Source of the DNA: JBEBBU01 sp041158225
Lineage (GTDB): Bacteria; Pseudomonadota; Gammaproteobacteria; Methylococcales; Methylococcaceae
Length of the DNA stretch: 10,879 nucleotides
Direction of reading: 5' to 3'
Assembly: GCA_041158225.1 (NCBI GenBank)
Contig: JBEBBU010000139.1
Span: 1-10,879, forward strand
In this document: piece after piece, positions 1 to 7,362 of the stretch
Position numbering within the stretch: the stretch's first letter is position 1
Layout: each line of letters starts with the position of its first letter
Translations under genes and position numbers: made by a program
Notes under the pieces: model-generated
Databases searched by the model: none
Told to the model about the DNA's origin: nothing
The model's input: the letters and a program-made list of their open reading frames with translations, nothing else

Positions 1-1940
1 AAAAAGCCTTGAGGAAGCTCGATCCGGGCGCCTGTAGTGAGGACCATGCCAACCGCATTGGGTACTGAGTAGCCTGCAAGACAGCCCCTTGCCGGAACAT
101 TGATTGCCAGAGATCCGCAACCAGGATCAGTTGCCTCCCGATAACGCGACTGGGTAAGGGCAATATCGGCATCCAGACTTAGCCATGGCAGAGGCCTGTA
201 AAAATTGGTCAACTCTATTCCAACGCGGGAGGTTGCGCCGGTGCTTTCAGTGGTACCTGCATCGCCTACAAAGACGAGTTCGTCGCTCATCTGCAGGAAC
301 CATACGGCGAAGGTAGAGTTAAGGCCAGGCAGGAACTGCGTTCTCAGGCCGGTTTCCGCACCACGAGACCAGGCAACGGGAGACACGGGTTGGGCCTCGC
401 TGCCATCCGGATTGTAATGTAGCACAGTGCCACGGGCGTCATTGGAGTGATAGCTGTAACCACTGTTGATGAACCATTCGCTTTGCTTCCATGGCCCGAA
501 GATCAGATTGAATTTAGGGCTGAGTACACTGGCTGCAGTGCTGCCAGAGTTGGCATCATTGTAGGCAAAGCCTGGCTGGATACTGCTGACATCGAACCAG
601 AACGTATCGCTGCGCGCAGCAGTGATACTGCGCAGCCAGTCCAGCCAGCGTATCTCGTTCTCGGCATAGAGCCATAGGCTGGTTTCATCAATGTTGTAAA
701 GACTCGCCGGCAGATAGGAAGGGTCAATGACAGGTTTTCTGGCGTAGGTATTGCTGACCCCGAGATTGCGGATTCCATCATAGCGGAACTGAACGCCCAG
801 TTTTTCCTCCATCGGCATGCCATGAAGGACATGATGCCAAGCATGTTCTGCATTCGCACCGGTCTGGATACGATGTTCCTGCTGGTGTATCTGGTCGCCC
901 TGATAAGGATTTGCAGAAAAATAGCTGAAATCGGAAAATAGATCCAGATCGTAGTAAAGTGCGTACAGGTCAAGGCTTGAAGTGGAGTGCGGGTCACTAC
1001 TTCTGGCATTGAGTGATCCGCTGTAACGGCTGGTTACGCCGCCATCAGATGGATTCATGGAGCCGAACCGTCCATCCGGGCCAACGCCACTCATGCCTGC
1101 CCGGTTACAACAGGTAGGTGTCAGCGACTGTCCCAGTTGCAGCATGGGTATCTGGTTGGATGCTATCCAATGGCTGTAATAGGACTTGGCATTAAGGGAT
1201 ACCTGCCAGTCATCCCAGTCAAAGGTATATTTGAGCATGCCGTTATATTTGCTGCTGTTTTCGGGAACGACCCAGGGGCCCATAAAGCCTGTATATTCGA
1301 AAGCATAGAGTAGGTCTCCTGAACCTAGTAGAAGTGAATCAGTCAGGAGTCCCCGGTAGTAGTCAAACTGTCCACCCTCAAGCTTCACATAGCCTCTGGT
1401 GCTGTTGTGGTTGAAACCATCCAAATGTCTGAAAGTCTGGATTCTGGCGTAGCCTGCGGACGAAAAATCTCCCTGATCGGCATAATAGGGGCCTTTGCCG
1501 AACTCGACCGTGTCCACGAGTTCGGGAATCAGGCTGTTGAGATCCATATAGCCCTGACCGTGTGCATTGGAACGTAGGTTCATCGGAATACCATCGATCC
1601 AGGTAGTAAAATCTGTGCCGTGGTCAAGGTTGAATCCCCTCAGGAAATACTGGTTCGCCTTGCCAGTACCGCTGTGCTGCGTTGAAATCATGCCAGGAAC
1701 CACTTCAATCAGTTCCCCCGGCCTGGCAATGGGACGATACCTGAAATCGTCATGAGTGACCTGACCTTGTGATGCCGAAGTGATGCTGTCAGGCAGGTCG
1801 TGGATTTTTCCATGAACCTCAACTTCCTGAAGTATAGGCAATTCAACAGTGGGCACATCTTCGGCCCTGGCGGTGTAACCTGTCATCAGAGTATGGAGCC
1901 ACATGAGCAGATATGGCCATCTGGTATGCTCGCCCTGCAT
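1..1940 (-). CDS. TonB-dependent outer-membrane receptor (3' end outside window)
   Basis: An uninterrupted minus-strand frame of 646 codons starts at ATG 1938-1940 and leaves the window at base 1, so the C-terminal part of the barrel is missing. The N-terminus has a short basic segment, a hydrophobic stretch and an ARA-ED junction near residues 24-28, which fits a Sec signal peptide. A TonB-box-like segment (LQEVEVHG) follows. The plug domain spans roughly residues 50-165, with family-typical stretches such as YFLRGFNLDHGTDF, WIDGIPMN and VEFGKGPYYADQGDFSSAG. The rest has alternating aromatic-rich strands expected of a 22-strand barrel. Receptors of this family take up scarce ligands across the outer membrane using TonB-ExbBD energy. 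The ligand cannot be told from sequence. The start lies 24 bases after the yaiI stop on the same strand, so co-transcription is likely. No clear Shine-Dalgarno sequence is visible. Confidence 0.93.
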   Translation of the reverse strand, partial: MQGEHTRWPYLLMWLHTLMTGYTARAEDVPTVELPILQEVEVHGKIHDLPDSITSASQGQVTHDDFRYRPIARPGELIEVVPGMISTQHSGTGKANQYFLRGFNLDHGTDFTTWIDGIPMNLRSNAHGQGYMDLNSLIPELVDTVEFGKGPYYADQGDFSSAGYARIQTFRHLDGFNHNSTRGYVKLEGGQFDYYRGLLTDSLLLGSGDLLYAFEYTGFMGPWVVPENSSKYNGMLKYTFDWDDWQVSLNAKSYYSHWIASNQIPMLQLGQSLTPTCCNRAGMSGVGPDGRFGSMNPSDGGVTSRYSGSLNARSSDPHSTSSLDLYALYYDLDLFSDFSYFSANPYQGDQIHQQEHRIQTGANAEHAWHHVLHGMPMEEKLGVQFRYDGIRNLGVSNTYARKPVIDPSYLPASLYNIDETSLWLYAENEIRWLDWLRSITAARSDTFWFDVSSIQPGFAYNDANSGSTAASVLSPKFNLIFGPWKQSEWFINSGYSYHSNDARGTVLHYNPDGSEAQPVSPVAWSRGAETGLRTQFLPGLNSTFAVWFLQMSDELVFVGDAGTTESTGATSRVGIELTNFYRPLPWLSLDADIALTQSRYREATDPGCGSLAINVPARGCLAGYSVPNAVGMVLTTGARIELPQGF

Positions 1941-1964
1941 GCGCGTATTGGTGGGTATCTGCGC

Positions 1965-2417
1965 CTATCCAGATGATCTTCGGGCCAGAAGACGGTCAAG
2001 CTGGTTGGCGAATGCCTGCCTGTCTGCGGCTCCCATGGCTGATGGGCCGCCGGTTTCAACGCCGCTACTGCGCAGGGATTCCATGAAATTGCGCATTGAA
2101 AGCCGTGCCTGAATATTATGATTGTCCAGCCATTCGCCCCGTGGATCAATGACCAGGGCGCCGTTGGCAATGACCTGTGCGGCTAGCGGAATATCGGCGG
2201 TTACAACGAGATCGCCTTTCTGGGCAAGTTCGGCAATTTTCTGGTCAGCCACGTCAAATCCGCGCGGAACCTGCATGACCCTGATCCAGGGAGAAGGGGG
2301 GACCCGTAGCAACTGGTTGGCAATCAGCGTCAGGGGGATCTCTGAACGATTGGCTGCCCGGTAAAGAATCTCCTTGATCACGACGGGGCAGGCATCGGCA
2401 TCTACCCAGATATGCAT
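1965..2417 (-). CDS. yaiI: UPF0178 / YaiI family protein (DUF188)
   Basis: This 150-residue protein matches the YaiI/YqxD family over its whole length. It has the typical opening IWVDADACPV, the central segment VPRGFDVADQKIAEL, and DLVVTADIPLAAQVIANGA followed by a DPRG motif. The acidic residues in DADACP and TADIPLA resemble the active-site layout of PIN-like nucleases, but the biochemical role of the family is not established. The ATG at 2415-2417 is the only sensible start, because it opens directly into the conserved first strand. The gene is transcribed away from chrA and leads into the TonB-dependent receptor. Length and composition are normal for the family and nothing appears damaged. 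Confidence 0.92.
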   Translation of the reverse strand: MHIWVDADACPVVIKEILYRAANRSEIPLTLIANQLLRVPPSPWIRVMQVPRGFDVADQKIAELAQKGDLVVTADIPLAAQVIANGALVIDPRGEWLDNHNIQARLSMRNFMESLRSSGVETGGPSAMGAADRQAFANQLDRLLARRSSG

Positions 2418-2472
2418 GGTTGACCGCTATGAAAGTAGAATATGGGTATCGTGATGATCATGATGGGAAAAT

Positions 2473-2518
2473 GAGTTGATAAACGAGTTGATAGTGGCAT
2501 CCATAAAAGTAGTGGCAT
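2473..2518. repeat. Two pairs of 9-bp direct repeats upstream of chrA
   Basis: GAGTTGATA occurs at 2473-2481 and 2485-2493 (12-base period). TAGTGGCAT occurs at 2492-2500 and 2510-2518 (18-base period), the second copy running into the chrA start codon. They sit in the 99-base region between the divergent yaiI and chrA starts. Direct repeats here could be regulator half-sites or slippage products. No -10/-35 pair stands out. The repeats are exact; any function is inference. Confidence 0.5.
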
Positions 2519-3725
2519 GATGGCCAGGAACGGTAATGATCGTCATCCATGGAACATTCTTGTCCTTTTTTTTGTGCTGGGATGCACATCATTTGGTGGG
2601 CCAGTTGCGCATCTTGGCTATTTCCGCGAGGCTTTTGTGGTCAGGCAACAGTGGCTTTCGGAACAGGCTTATGCCGATCTGGTGGCACTTTGCCAGTTCC
2701 TGCCCGGCCCTGCCAGCAGTCAGGTAGGCATGGTACTGGGTTTCTATCGTGCTGGATACCCAGGGGCGCTGGCGGCGTGGCTGGGATTTACCCTGCCATC
2801 GGCTGTCATCATGATACTTTTTGCCTTGGGCCTGCAGCAATTCCAGGCTGTGGTGACATCGGGTGTCCTGCACTGCCTCAAACTGGTAGCTGTCGCCGTT
2901 GTTGTCCACGCAGTCTGGGGTATGGGGCGGACATTCTGTACGGATAGCCTGAAATTCACATTCATGGTTCTATCGGTTGGCATGATGCTATGGCTGCCTT
3001 ACAGCTGGACGCCGATCCTGGTTATGGTCTGTGCTGCCCTGGCAGGTATTATGTTGCTACCCACGCCCAAGACCCAGACAATGCATGATCTGCCTTCCTC
3101 TGCGCTAACCCGTCGCTCTGGATACATTGGCCTGCTGCTTTTTGTGGGTCTGCTGCTGGTACTGCCTCTCCTGGCTGCGATATTGCCCTGGCATGGTCTG
3201 GCTATGCTGGATGCTTTTTATCGGACAGGATCCACGGTGTTGGGGGGAGGGCATGTGGTTCTGCCTGTACTGCAGAGCGAGGTGGTTTCCAGAGGATGGA
3301 TCAGTAACGATATCTTTCTTGCGGGCTATGGGCTTGCGCAGGCATTGCCTGGGCCCCTGTTTACTTTTGCCGCCTTTCTGGGTGCTTCCATGAGCACTCA
3401 GCCTTCCGGCTGGGCGGGTGGTTTTTTGGCCCTGATAGCCATTTTTCTGCCTGCTTTCCTGCTGGTCATGGCTGCGCTACCTTTCTGGGCCATGCTGGGG
3501 CAGTATCATAAGGCCCGCCAAGGGCTTGCCGGCATCAATGCTGCGGTGGTGGGATTGCTGCTGGCATCGCTTTATCCATCGGTCTGGACTGGCAGCATGC
3601 CTCTTTTTCAGGATGTCTGTCTGGTACTGCTGGCCTGGTTGATGTTGGCTGTGTGGAAGATGCCATCATGGAGCATCGTGCTGACAGGTGCCCTGGCGGG
3701 CAGGCTGTTCTGGGGCAGTGTCTGA
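2517..3725 (+). CDS. chrA: Chromate transporter ChrA (long-chain CHR family)
   Basis: This 402-residue polytopic inner-membrane protein has two homologous CHR halves, the size of the long bidomain form. The N-terminal half has the signature FGGPVAHLGYFR (from residue 26) and FLPGPASSQ (residues 61-69). The C-terminal half has the matching GGGHVVLPVLQSE and ALPGPLFTFAAFLGA segments. Known members export chromate with the proton gradient and give chromate resistance, though some homologues have other or unknown anion roles. Two ATG codons are adjacent at 2517 and 2520. An in-frame stop lies just upstream, with no other start between, so the frame cannot be extended far. Shine-Dalgarno pairing is weak. 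The stop codon overlaps the start of the next gene (TGATG), so the methylase is probably translated from the same mRNA. No chrB-type regulator is in view. Confidence 0.93.
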   Translation: MMARNGNDRHPWNILVLFFVLGCTSFGGPVAHLGYFREAFVVRQQWLSEQAYADLVALCQFLPGPASSQVGMVLGFYRAGYPGALAAWLGFTLPSAVIMILFALGLQQFQAVVTSGVLHCLKLVAVAVVVHAVWGMGRTFCTDSLKFTFMVLSVGMMLWLPYSWTPILVMVCAALAGIMLLPTPKTQTMHDLPSSALTRRSGYIGLLLFVGLLLVLPLLAAILPWHGLAMLDAFYRTGSTVLGGGHVVLPVLQSEVVSRGWISNDIFLAGYGLAQALPGPLFTFAAFLGASMSTQPSGWAGGFLALIAIFLPAFLLVMAALPFWAMLGQYHKARQGLAGINAAVVGLLLASLYPSVWTGSMPLFQDVCLVLLAWLMLAVWKMPSWSIVLTGALAGRLFWGSV

Positions 3726-4837
3726 TGGAGGGCCATGATCTCCCTGAAAATCCGGAATATCTTTCCCGGCAGCTGATTACCTGTATCGGTAATAAGAGAG
3801 CGCTGCTTGGGTTTATTGGGGCAGGTGTTGAAACGGTCAGGAAAAAGCTGGGAAAACGGAAGCTGTGTTCATTCGATGTATTCAGTGGCAGCGGTATCGT
3901 GGCACGCTACCTGAAACAGTACTCAGACAAAATCATTGCCAATGATCTTGAAGCTTACTCATCGGTGATTAACCGTTGCTATCTGGCCAACCAGTCTGAA
4001 GTGGACATGCAGATGCTGGATGACTGGCACCGGATGCTGCTGGCTCAACTGTCTGAAGATGCGCTGAAAGGTGGATTTATAAGGGAAATGTATGCGCCCG
4101 CCAGCATGGACAACATTCTGCCAGGCGAACGCTGTTTTTACACACCAAGAAATGCCATGTATCTGGATACTGCCAGACAACTTCTGGATGGCGTACCTGC
4201 CAGCCTGCGGCATTTTTTCATGGCACCACTACTCTCCGAGGCTTCGATTCATGCCAATACTGCTGGCATATTCAAGGGATTTTACAAGGATGCAGTGACG
4301 GGTCTTGGTCAGTTTGGCGGGAAAAACAGGAATGCATTGCTGCGTATACTGGGACCTGTCCAGCTCAGGAGGCCAGTATTCAGCCGTTTTGAGGCCGCTG
4401 TTGAGGTGTACCATGGGGATGCCAACAGGATCATTGATCTGGTTGATGAAGTGGATCTTGCCTATATTGATCCTCCTTATAACCAGCATCCCTATGGTTC
4501 GAACTACTTCATGCTCAATCTGCTGCTGCATTACACAAGGCCTGACAGTGTCAGCAGGGTTTCGGGCATTCCTCATGACTGGCAGCGATCTGACTATAAC
4601 AGGCGGGCAATGGCATTGGTGGCCATGAAAAACCTTGTGAAAAACATCAAGGCAAGGTATCTCCTGGTGTCTTTCAGTTCAGAAGGTTTCATCAGTCTCA
4701 ACGAGATGCTTGGCCTGCTGCACGGCATTGGCAAAACGCAGGTTCTGGAGACCCGCTACAATGCCTATAAAGGCAGCAGAAACTTTCTGAACCGTGACCG
4801 TCACGTCAGTGAGTATCTTTATCTGGTTGAGAAATAA
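3725..4837 (+). CDS. D12-class DNA adenine methylase, orphan
   Basis: This 370-residue protein fits the N6-adenine DNA methyltransferases of the D12 class, which transfer a methyl group from S-adenosylmethionine to adenine. The N-terminal ITCIGNKRALL (residues 18-28) is the usual D12 opening. FSGSG (residues 53-57) is the cofactor-binding motif I. DPPYNQHPYGSNYF, with DPPY at residues 249-252, is the catalytic motif IV. I chose ATG 3725 rather than the in-frame ATG 3653 because 3725 overlaps the chrA stop and gives the normal family N-terminus; the extra 24 residues lie inside chrA coding sequence. No restriction enzyme, Vsr or MutH-like gene is adjacent, so it appears to be an orphan methylase or one whose partner lies elsewhere. 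The target site cannot be predicted. Confidence 0.9.
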   Translation: MEGHDLPENPEYLSRQLITCIGNKRALLGFIGAGVETVRKKLGKRKLCSFDVFSGSGIVARYLKQYSDKIIANDLEAYSSVINRCYLANQSEVDMQMLDDWHRMLLAQLSEDALKGGFIREMYAPASMDNILPGERCFYTPRNAMYLDTARQLLDGVPASLRHFFMAPLLSEASIHANTAGIFKGFYKDAVTGLGQFGGKNRNALLRILGPVQLRRPVFSRFEAAVEVYHGDANRIIDLVDEVDLAYIDPPYNQHPYGSNYFMLNLLLHYTRPDSVSRVSGIPHDWQRSDYNRRAMALVAMKNLVKNIKARYLLVSFSSEGFISLNEMLGLLHGIGKTQVLETRYNAYKGSRNFLNRDRHVSEYLYLVEK

Positions 4838-4864
4838 GTGAAATTAATTATTTTCCAGTTTTTT

Positions 4865-4901
4865 GTATCTGAGTGACTCAGTTACAGACACAGCATGTGT
4901 C
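4865..4901. promoter_or_regulatory. Two adjacent dyads after the methylase gene
   Basis: The first dyad is 4865-4885: two 9-base arms with one mismatch around a TGA centre, with core CTGAG-TGA-CTCAG. The second is 4887-4901: GACACA-GCA-TGTGTC. The T-run here (TTTTTT, about 4859-4864) precedes the first stem rather than following it, so this is not an intrinsic terminator for plus-strand transcripts. The placement suggests operator sites or an mRNA hairpin in the leader of the small membrane protein gene. No known consensus is matched. Confidence 0.35.
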
Positions 4902-4984
4902 ATAGGCGCAATCTCATCATCGACGGTGTTAGGCACTGTCGGGATAACCACGCTACTACGTATCTACTGATGAGAGGAAATGAC

Positions 4985-5122
4985 ATGGCTATGTTTTCTT
5001 TGCCCGGGCCACATGATGTTCCGTTTGCTGCACCATTGATGGCAGGTGCATTTATTGCGTTTACCGTAGGTTTTATTATTCTCAAACTGCTTGACCGGAT
5101 CATTGATCAACCCGATTCCTGA
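4985..5122 (+). CDS. Small single-span membrane protein, unrecognised
   Basis: The ATG at 4985 follows a good Shine-Dalgarno sequence (AGAGGAAA, ending about five bases upstream) and gives 45 residues. The frame is open upstream to 4895, but that extension is basic, polar and has no ribosome site. The product has a short N-terminus rich in proline and phenylalanine (residues 4-14), one hydrophobic helix at about residues 15-34 (AAPLMAGAFIAFTVGFIIL), then a charged tail (KLLDRIIDQPDS). It should be a bitopic inner-membrane micropeptide. I recognise no family. It lies between the methylase and the Crp/Fnr gene with about 115-150 bases of non-coding DNA on each side, so it may be its own transcription unit. 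Confidence 0.6.
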   Translation: MAMFSLPGPHDVPFAAPLMAGAFIAFTVGFIILKLLDRIIDQPDS

Positions 5123-5170
5123 AAATCCTGTATGGCTGCTGTTACGATCTGATACAGTACATCATGTTTT

Positions 5171-5213
5171 CATGAAGGAGAGACAGGCGGTTGCCCTGAT
5201 CCTCTCCTTCATG
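5171..5213. repeat. Perfect 12-bp inverted repeat upstream of the Crp/Fnr gene
   Basis: CATGAAGGAGAG at 5171-5182 is exactly inverted as CTCTCCTTCATG at 5202-5213, with a 19-base loop that can itself pair weakly (GGC...GCC). No T-run follows, so it is a poor intrinsic terminator. The left arm contains a strong purine-rich, Shine-Dalgarno-like sequence. The structure ends 25 bases before the regulator start codon. It may stabilise the 3' end of the small-protein mRNA or act as a leader structure or operator for the regulator gene. Confidence 0.5.
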
Positions 5214-5238
5214 GCTGGATCTGGATCATGATGAGGAT

Positions 5239-5913
5239 ATGGCCTTGACTGAAGGATCGGTTCCGGATTGGGGAGAGGCATTTCCGGCATTCCTGAATTC
5301 AGGTGACCCAGTGATTGAGCACCTTATGGCATGCGCACGCATGACAGAGCTGGCGGCTGAGCAGATGGTATTCCAGCCGGGATCGCAATGTGACCATTAC
5401 CATCTGCTGCTGCACGGCGCCATTCGTGTGTTTGTCACGACACCAGGCGGTAGGGAAATCTTTCTCTATCGTGTCAGGCGAGGTGAGGGATGTGTCATGA
5501 CGGCATCATGTCTTCTGGGTAGTGATCCCTATAATGTATTCGGTATCAGTGAAGGTTCTGTCAGCGCTTACAGTGTTCCGGCCCATGTATTTCATCAGTC
5601 GCTTTCCCAGTCTCTTTTCTTCAGGACATTTGTTTTTCAGGGCTTTGGAGCAAGACTGGCCTCAGTGCTTTCCAGACTGGAAGATCTTATGGAAGGCAAT
5701 ATTGATCAGATGCTGGTGGATGCGCTTATGGCGTTCAGTCAACATGGCTGCGTCAATATGACCCATCAGGCTCTGGCTGACCAGATTGGTACTGCGCGGG
5801 AAGTTGTGTCAAGGCATCTCAAGCATTTTGAACTGATGGGTTGGGTCAAGCTGTCTCGAGGACGTATCATTCTCAACAATACTGCTGCACTTTCGCTTTA
5901 TGCAAAAACATAA
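5239..5913 (+). CDS. Crp/Fnr-family transcriptional regulator
   Basis: This 224-residue protein has the standard two-domain layout. A cyclic-nucleotide-binding-like beta-roll covers about residues 25-120 (with HLLLHGAIRVF and GGREIFLYRVRRGE). A dimerisation helix follows, then a winged helix-turn-helix with the HTH at about residues 174-200 (MTHQALADQIGTAREVVSRH). The recognition helix has E188, S191 and R192. This is the E-x-x-S-R pattern with which FNR reads TTGAT half-sites; CRP instead has R-E-x-x-x-R. The FNR N-terminal cysteine cluster for an iron-sulfur centre is absent. C85 and C91 sit in a G-E-x-C-x-x-x-x-x-C stretch of the sensor domain, which could suit redox or ligand sensing. The start at 5239 has a GAGGA sequence close upstream, and the nearby ATGs are out of frame. 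The signal sensed is unknown. Confidence 0.9.
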   Translation: MALTEGSVPDWGEAFPAFLNSGDPVIEHLMACARMTELAAEQMVFQPGSQCDHYHLLLHGAIRVFVTTPGGREIFLYRVRRGEGCVMTASCLLGSDPYNVFGISEGSVSAYSVPAHVFHQSLSQSLFFRTFVFQGFGARLASVLSRLEDLMEGNIDQMLVDALMAFSQHGCVNMTHQALADQIGTAREVVSRHLKHFELMGWVKLSRGRIILNNTAALSLYAKT

Positions 5914-5931
5914 AATCTGGATTGCAACCTT

Positions 5932-5945
5932 ATGATCATGATCAG
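5932..5945. promoter_or_regulatory. FNR-like palindrome TGAT-N4-ATCA
   Basis: ATGATCATGATCAG contains the perfect 12-bp palindrome TGATCATGATCA (5933-5944). This matches the core of the FNR/ANR box TTGAT-N4-ATCAA except for the outermost bases. It lies between the Crp/Fnr gene stop (5913) and the nuclease gene start (5948), so a bound protein would overlap the start region. The centre also contains GATC, a potential adenine-methylation site. Binding is inferred. Confidence 0.4.
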
Positions 5946-5947
5946 GG

Positions 5948-7360
5948 ATGCCAGTGGATCTGAAAGGAAAGCCTCTCGCCTTCATTGACCTTGAAACCAC
6001 AGGATTCAGGCCGGGCAGGGATGACATCATTGAAATGGCCATCATCCAGTACGATGGTGGCGCTATCATTTCTTCCTGGAGCCAGTTGATTCAGCCAGAC
6101 GTGCGTGTACCTGAATCTGTCTCCAGATTGACAGGCATTCATCAGGATATGCTGGCAGGACAGCCCCGGTTTACTGCATTGGCTGCCCTGATCGCTGAAA
6201 AGCTCTCCGGACATATTCTTGTAGCCCATAATGCGCGTTTTGACTGCGCTTTCCTGAAAAGAGCACTGGCCGCCTGTGGTATAAGGATGCCGCTACCGGC
6301 TATCTGCACAGTGAAACTTTCCAGAGCACTTTTCCCTCTGGAAAGAAAGCATGATCTGGATGCACTGGTGGAACGACACCAGATGGACCTGAGGCGCCAT
6401 CACCGCGCACTTGCCGATGCTGAAATCCTGCTACGCTTCTGGCAGATGGTCGTAGAGCGCCTGCCAGAACATGAGGTCTTACCCCGGATTCAGCAGCAGC
6501 TGAGAAACCCTTCCATTCCTCCCCACCTTGATCCGGCCCATTTTCATGGGCTGCCTGACTGTTGCGGTGTTTATATCTTCAGGGGGCGTGACGGAATTCC
6601 GATTTATGTGGGCAAGAGTCTCAACCTCAGAAAGCGTGTCCTGTCGCATTTCAGCGCTGATGCCCGTCTCGACCGTGCGCTGAGCATGACCCAGCAGATC
6701 CTACATATTGAAACCATACCATGTCGCAGTGAAATGGAAGCCCTGCTGCAGGAAGCGCAGATGGTCAAGCAGTTACAGCCAGTATTCAACCGCCAGCTAA
6801 GATCCAGAAAGTCACTGGTCTCCTGGCGTTTGCACGAGGGCACTGATACTGCCAGACCATTGATGGAATTGGTGAGAGCGCATGACCTGTCGCCTGGCAG
6901 ACAGCCTGGCCTGCATGGCCTGTTCCGCAATGCTGTGGAAGCCAGAAAGGCTCTGGAGCGGGTGGTTTTGGATCATCAACTCTGCCCGGTGGTCACTGGG
7001 CTGGAAAAGGGGATGCCGGGGCGTCCCTGTTTTTCCAGGCAACTGAAGCGCTGTCGCGGCGCCTGCTGCGGAGAAGAAACTTTTATTGAGCATAAAAACC
7101 GTCTTGCCGCCGCCATGGACAGTTTCAGGCTGGAAGTCTGGCCATGGGCAGGGCCGGCTCTCCTGGAAGACAGCGGCTGCTGTCATGTGGTGGATGCCTG
7201 GTGTTATCTGGGCACACTGGACAGTGGGTGTTCAGCAACCGAGATCAGTAGGGTTCTGCAGCAGGCCAGGCCTGTTTTTGATCATGATATCTATCGCATA
7301 CTGGTCAAACAGCGTCACCGGCTGCGGGCTTTCGAAACAGGAAATCGTATCAAACCGTAG
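5948..7360 (+). CDS. DnaQ-type 3'-5' exonuclease fused to UvrC/Cho-type GIY-YIG endonuclease
   Basis: This 470-residue protein has two nuclease domains. Residues 8-175 form a DEDDh exonuclease: D14 and E16 (DLETTG), H94-D99 (HNARFD), and H152 with D157 (HRALAD). Residues 200-290 form a GIY-YIG domain like the UvrC N-terminus and Cho: CGVYIF (Y209), IYVGKSLNLRKR (219-230), and E269 in LLQEAQMVKQLQPVFN, corresponding to the metal-binding glutamate. About 170 further residues include a Cys-containing segment (CRGACCGEE). The same fusion is annotated in many bacteria as an epsilon-subunit-like exonuclease with a Cho domain, and a damage-incision role in repair is the likely function. The start at 5948 is preceded by CAGGG very close to the ATG; upstream ATGs are out of frame. 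It may share the Crp/Fnr transcript (34-base gap). Confidence 0.92.
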   Translation: MPVDLKGKPLAFIDLETTGFRPGRDDIIEMAIIQYDGGAIISSWSQLIQPDVRVPESVSRLTGIHQDMLAGQPRFTALAALIAEKLSGHILVAHNARFDCAFLKRALAACGIRMPLPAICTVKLSRALFPLERKHDLDALVERHQMDLRRHHRALADAEILLRFWQMVVERLPEHEVLPRIQQQLRNPSIPPHLDPAHFHGLPDCCGVYIFRGRDGIPIYVGKSLNLRKRVLSHFSADARLDRALSMTQQILHIETIPCRSEMEALLQEAQMVKQLQPVFNRQLRSRKSLVSWRLHEGTDTARPLMELVRAHDLSPGRQPGLHGLFRNAVEARKALERVVLDHQLCPVVTGLEKGMPGRPCFSRQLKRCRGACCGEETFIEHKNRLAAAMDSFRLEVWPWAGPALLEDSGCCHVVDAWCYLGTLDSGCSATEISRVLQQARPVFDHDIYRILVKQRHRLRAFETGNRIKP

Positions 7361-7362
7361 TA

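Noticed and set aside
503..1009. 168-residue minus-strand open frame
   Set aside because: It lies inside the TonB-dependent receptor in another frame; the receptor frame gives continuous family-typical sequence.
3653..3724. Upstream in-frame ATG that would lengthen the methylase by 24 residues
   Set aside because: The extension is chrA coding sequence read in another frame. ATG 3725 has stop-start coupling and gives the normal N-terminus.
4859..4885. Intrinsic terminator after the methylase
   Set aside because: The T-run precedes the stem on the plus strand, and the minus-strand transcript would have an A-run, so neither orientation fits.
7280..7288. Fourth GATCATGAT copy as a regulatory site
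   Set aside because: It is inside the nuclease coding sequence, with an imperfect right half-site (ATATC), so it is more likely chance.
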